From Paenibacillus sp. E222 (GTDB lineage Bacteria; Bacillota; Bacilli; Paenibacillales; Paenibacillaceae): a stretch of DNA of 64,000 nucleotides. The notes under the pieces were generated by a model. That model saw nothing but the letters and a program-made list of their open reading frames with translations, ran no database searches and was not told where the DNA came from. The position numbers were made by a program, and so were the translations under genes. The stretch covers positions 3,968,001-4,032,000 of the forward strand of contig NZ_CP058552.1 of NCBI RefSeq assembly GCF_013401555.1, written 5' to 3'. Positions 62,373 through 64,000 of the stretch are shown here, piece by piece. Numbering within the stretch: the first letter of the stretch is position 1; the number at the start of each line of letters is the position of its first letter.

Positions 62373-63212
62373 GTGAAGATCGAGAAGGTGTTAAACAATA
62401 ATGCTGTAGTTGCGATGAAAGACGAACGTGAAGTCATTGTCATTGGCCGGGGAATTGCTTTTCAGAAGCGAGCCGGTGATGAGGTGTCCGAGCAGCATAT
62501 TGATAAGATATTTACTTTACAGAATGAAAATATTCAGGAAAATTTCAAGGCATTAATCGCGAGCATACCACTGGAATACATGAAAGTGTCTGAGGAGATT
62601 ATTGCCTATGCCAAGCTGAAACTGGGCAAGAAGCTCAATGAGAGCATCTACCTGCATCTGACAGATCATATTCATTTTGCCATTGAACGTTATCGTAACA
62701 ATCTGCCCATCCGTAATGGATTGCTCTGGGAGACCAAGCAGCTTTACAAGGATGAATATGAGGTAGGGCTGGAAGCGCTAAATATGATTTGTGATCAGTT
62801 TGGTGTGCTTTTGCCGGAAGATGAGGCGGGTTTTATGGCACTTCATTTTGTGAATGCAGCACTAAACGAAGAGATGCCTAACATTCGAAGTATGACGCAG
62901 GTCATGCAGGAGATTCTGACGATCATCAAATATCATTTCAAAATGGACTTTGACGAGAACTCACTGAATTATTATCGATTTGTGACCCATCTGAAGTTTT
63001 TCGCTCAACGGCTGGTAAAAGGCAAGCATTACAAGAGTAACAACGACGATGAGTTATTCGAGATGATTCAGAAAAAGTATCCAGAAGCGCACAAGTGCTC
63101 GGAGAAAATTCGAAAATTCATTGAAAACAACTACACGTATCAACTGACTAACGAAGAAATGATGTATTTAACCATTCATATTGAGCGTGTGGTACATGCC
63201 ACATCTGAGTAA
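62373..63212 (+). CDS. BglG/LicT-family transcriptional antiterminator, second copy
   Basis: A 279-residue antiterminator. CAT domain VKIEKVLNNNAVVAMKDERE then VIVIGRGIAFQKR; PRD1 with HLTDHIHFAIERYRNNLPIR; PRD2 with RFVTHLKFFAQRL and LTIHIERVVHA. The start is GTG at 62373 (GGAG 8 nt upstream); a longer frame from 62307 runs through terminator-like sequence. It lies directly before a second PTS permease and probably controls it through the RAT elements at 63306 and 63433. It shares the same motifs as the protein at 49310, so cross-recognition of RAT sites is possible. Confidence 0.9.
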   Translation: MKIEKVLNNNAVVAMKDEREVIVIGRGIAFQKRAGDEVSEQHIDKIFTLQNENIQENFKALIASIPLEYMKVSEEIIAYAKLKLGKKLNESIYLHLTDHIHFAIERYRNNLPIRNGLLWETKQLYKDEYEVGLEALNMICDQFGVLLPEDEAGFMALHFVNAALNEEMPNIRSMTQVMQEILTIIKYHFKMDFDENSLNYYRFVTHLKFFAQRLVKGKHYKSNNDDELFEMIQKKYPEAHKCSEKIRKFIENNYTYQLTNEEMMYLTIHIERVVHATSE

Positions 63213-63237
63213 CGATATTACAAAATAAAGATTCTTA

Positions 63238-63275
63238 AAAAAACGCTTGCAATAGTTCAGAAGTTATTATATTAT
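63238..63275 (+). promoter_or_regulatory. Promoter overlapped by a cre-like site
   Basis: AAAAAACGCTTGCA (63238-63251) is a cre-like site in reverse orientation. It covers the -35 box TTGCAA (63247-63252), followed after 17 bp by TATTAT (63270-63275). CcpA bound here would block RNA polymerase directly. Confidence 0.6.
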
Positions 63276-63305
63276 GAATCCATAAAGTAAGCGCATACAT
63301 CAATC

Positions 63306-63530
63306 GGATTGTAACTGTTCAATCAGGCAATTCCGATACTTCCGACCACTCTGGTCCGTAAAGATGGGTTGCAACTTACTTTAAGATGAAGTTGTTAGTG
63401 TAACAACTGAATATCGCTGTGTACAGCCTTACAGGGTTGCAACCGTTAAGGGCAAAACCTGAATTGCTGAATATCACGACTTGTTTCCGGATTTTTCGGT
63501 ACGTTGTGTATGTTCAGTAGTTCAGGTTTT
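63306..63530 (+). promoter_or_regulatory. Structured leader with two RAT-like elements and a terminator
   Basis: RAT-like element 1 (63306-63334) starts GGATTGTAACTG and shares TGTTCAATCAGGCAA with the RAT before bglP. A perfect 8-bp hairpin AGTTGTTA-GTG-TAACAACT follows (63391-63409). RAT-like element 2 (about 63433-63459, GGGTTGCAACCG then GGGCAAAACC) overlaps the left arm of a long terminator: AAAACCTGAA (63454-63463) with TTCAGGTTTT (63521-63530), then CTTTGTTT. Confidence 0.65.
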
Positions 63531-63562
63531 CTTTGTTTCACAAGCATCGGGAGTCTACTTAG

Positions 63563-64000
<438 letters not shown>

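Overview
The window looks like a chromosomal segment of a Paenibacillus-type spore-forming Firmicute. The reasons are strong AGGAGG-type ribosome binding sites, frequent TTG and GTG starts, an S-layer-anchored multi-domain glycosidase, CotF-like and Pro/Tyr/Gly-rich spore-coat-like proteins, a LicT-type antiterminated beta-glucoside PTS, and cre and Fur boxes. No rRNA, tRNA or CRISPR array was seen. All assignments were made by reading the sequence; no database search was run.

Layout. 0-9.4 kb: the end of an AAA ATPase, a two-component system divergent from a YceI-like protein, a 1453-residue S-layer-anchored GH53 galactanase, and a Fur-box-controlled siderophore-binding lipoprotein. 9.4-10.7 kb: a graveyard of mobile DNA (broken tyrosine recombinase, Tn3-family transposase fragment, CsoR fragment) bounded by a 25-bp imperfect inverted repeat. 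10.7-13.2 kb: a GC-rich cassette (SDR, F420/NADP-reductase-like protein, TetR regulator) whose promoter carries two 13-bp palindromes. It looks imported, probably from a proteobacterium. 14-17 kb: a band-7 protein coupled to an NAD-kinase-like protein, then a ZIP metal transporter.

17.3-22.4 kb: seven co-directional, mostly uncharacterised genes, including a four-CxxC zinc-ribbon protein, two SMI1/KNR4 (SUKH) proteins and a beta-propeller-like protein. 22.4-31.7 kb: coat-like proteins, a frameshifted leucine-rich-repeat gene, a cupin, a Rieske oxygenase, an ECF41 sigma factor with its carboxymuconolactone-decarboxylase partner and a matching promoter, and a class C beta-lactamase-like hydrolase. 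32-36.5 kb: an FtsX-type ABC exporter plus an MFS pump. 36.7-41.7 kb: an ankyrin-SUKH protein facing a leucine-rich-repeat protein, a composite pseudogene, a second cupin and an orphan.

41.7-46.5 kb: a LysR regulator divergent from zwf-tal-gnd (pentose phosphate pathway). 46.7-49 kb: a membrane metallophosphoesterase and a secreted protein. 49.2-53.7 kb: licT-bglP-bglA with RAT/terminator switches before licT and before bglP. 53.8-61.8 kb: a nucleotidase, an AraC regulator divergent from a GH78 alpha-L-rhamnosidase, and small enzymes. 61.9-64 kb: a second LicT-like antiterminator and the start of a second PTS permease behind a long structured leader and a cre/promoter overlap. Overall the window is biased to plant-polysaccharide and glucoside use (galactan, rhamnosides, beta-glucosides) feeding glycolysis and the pentose phosphate pathway. 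Immunity-like genes and transferred DNA are interspersed.
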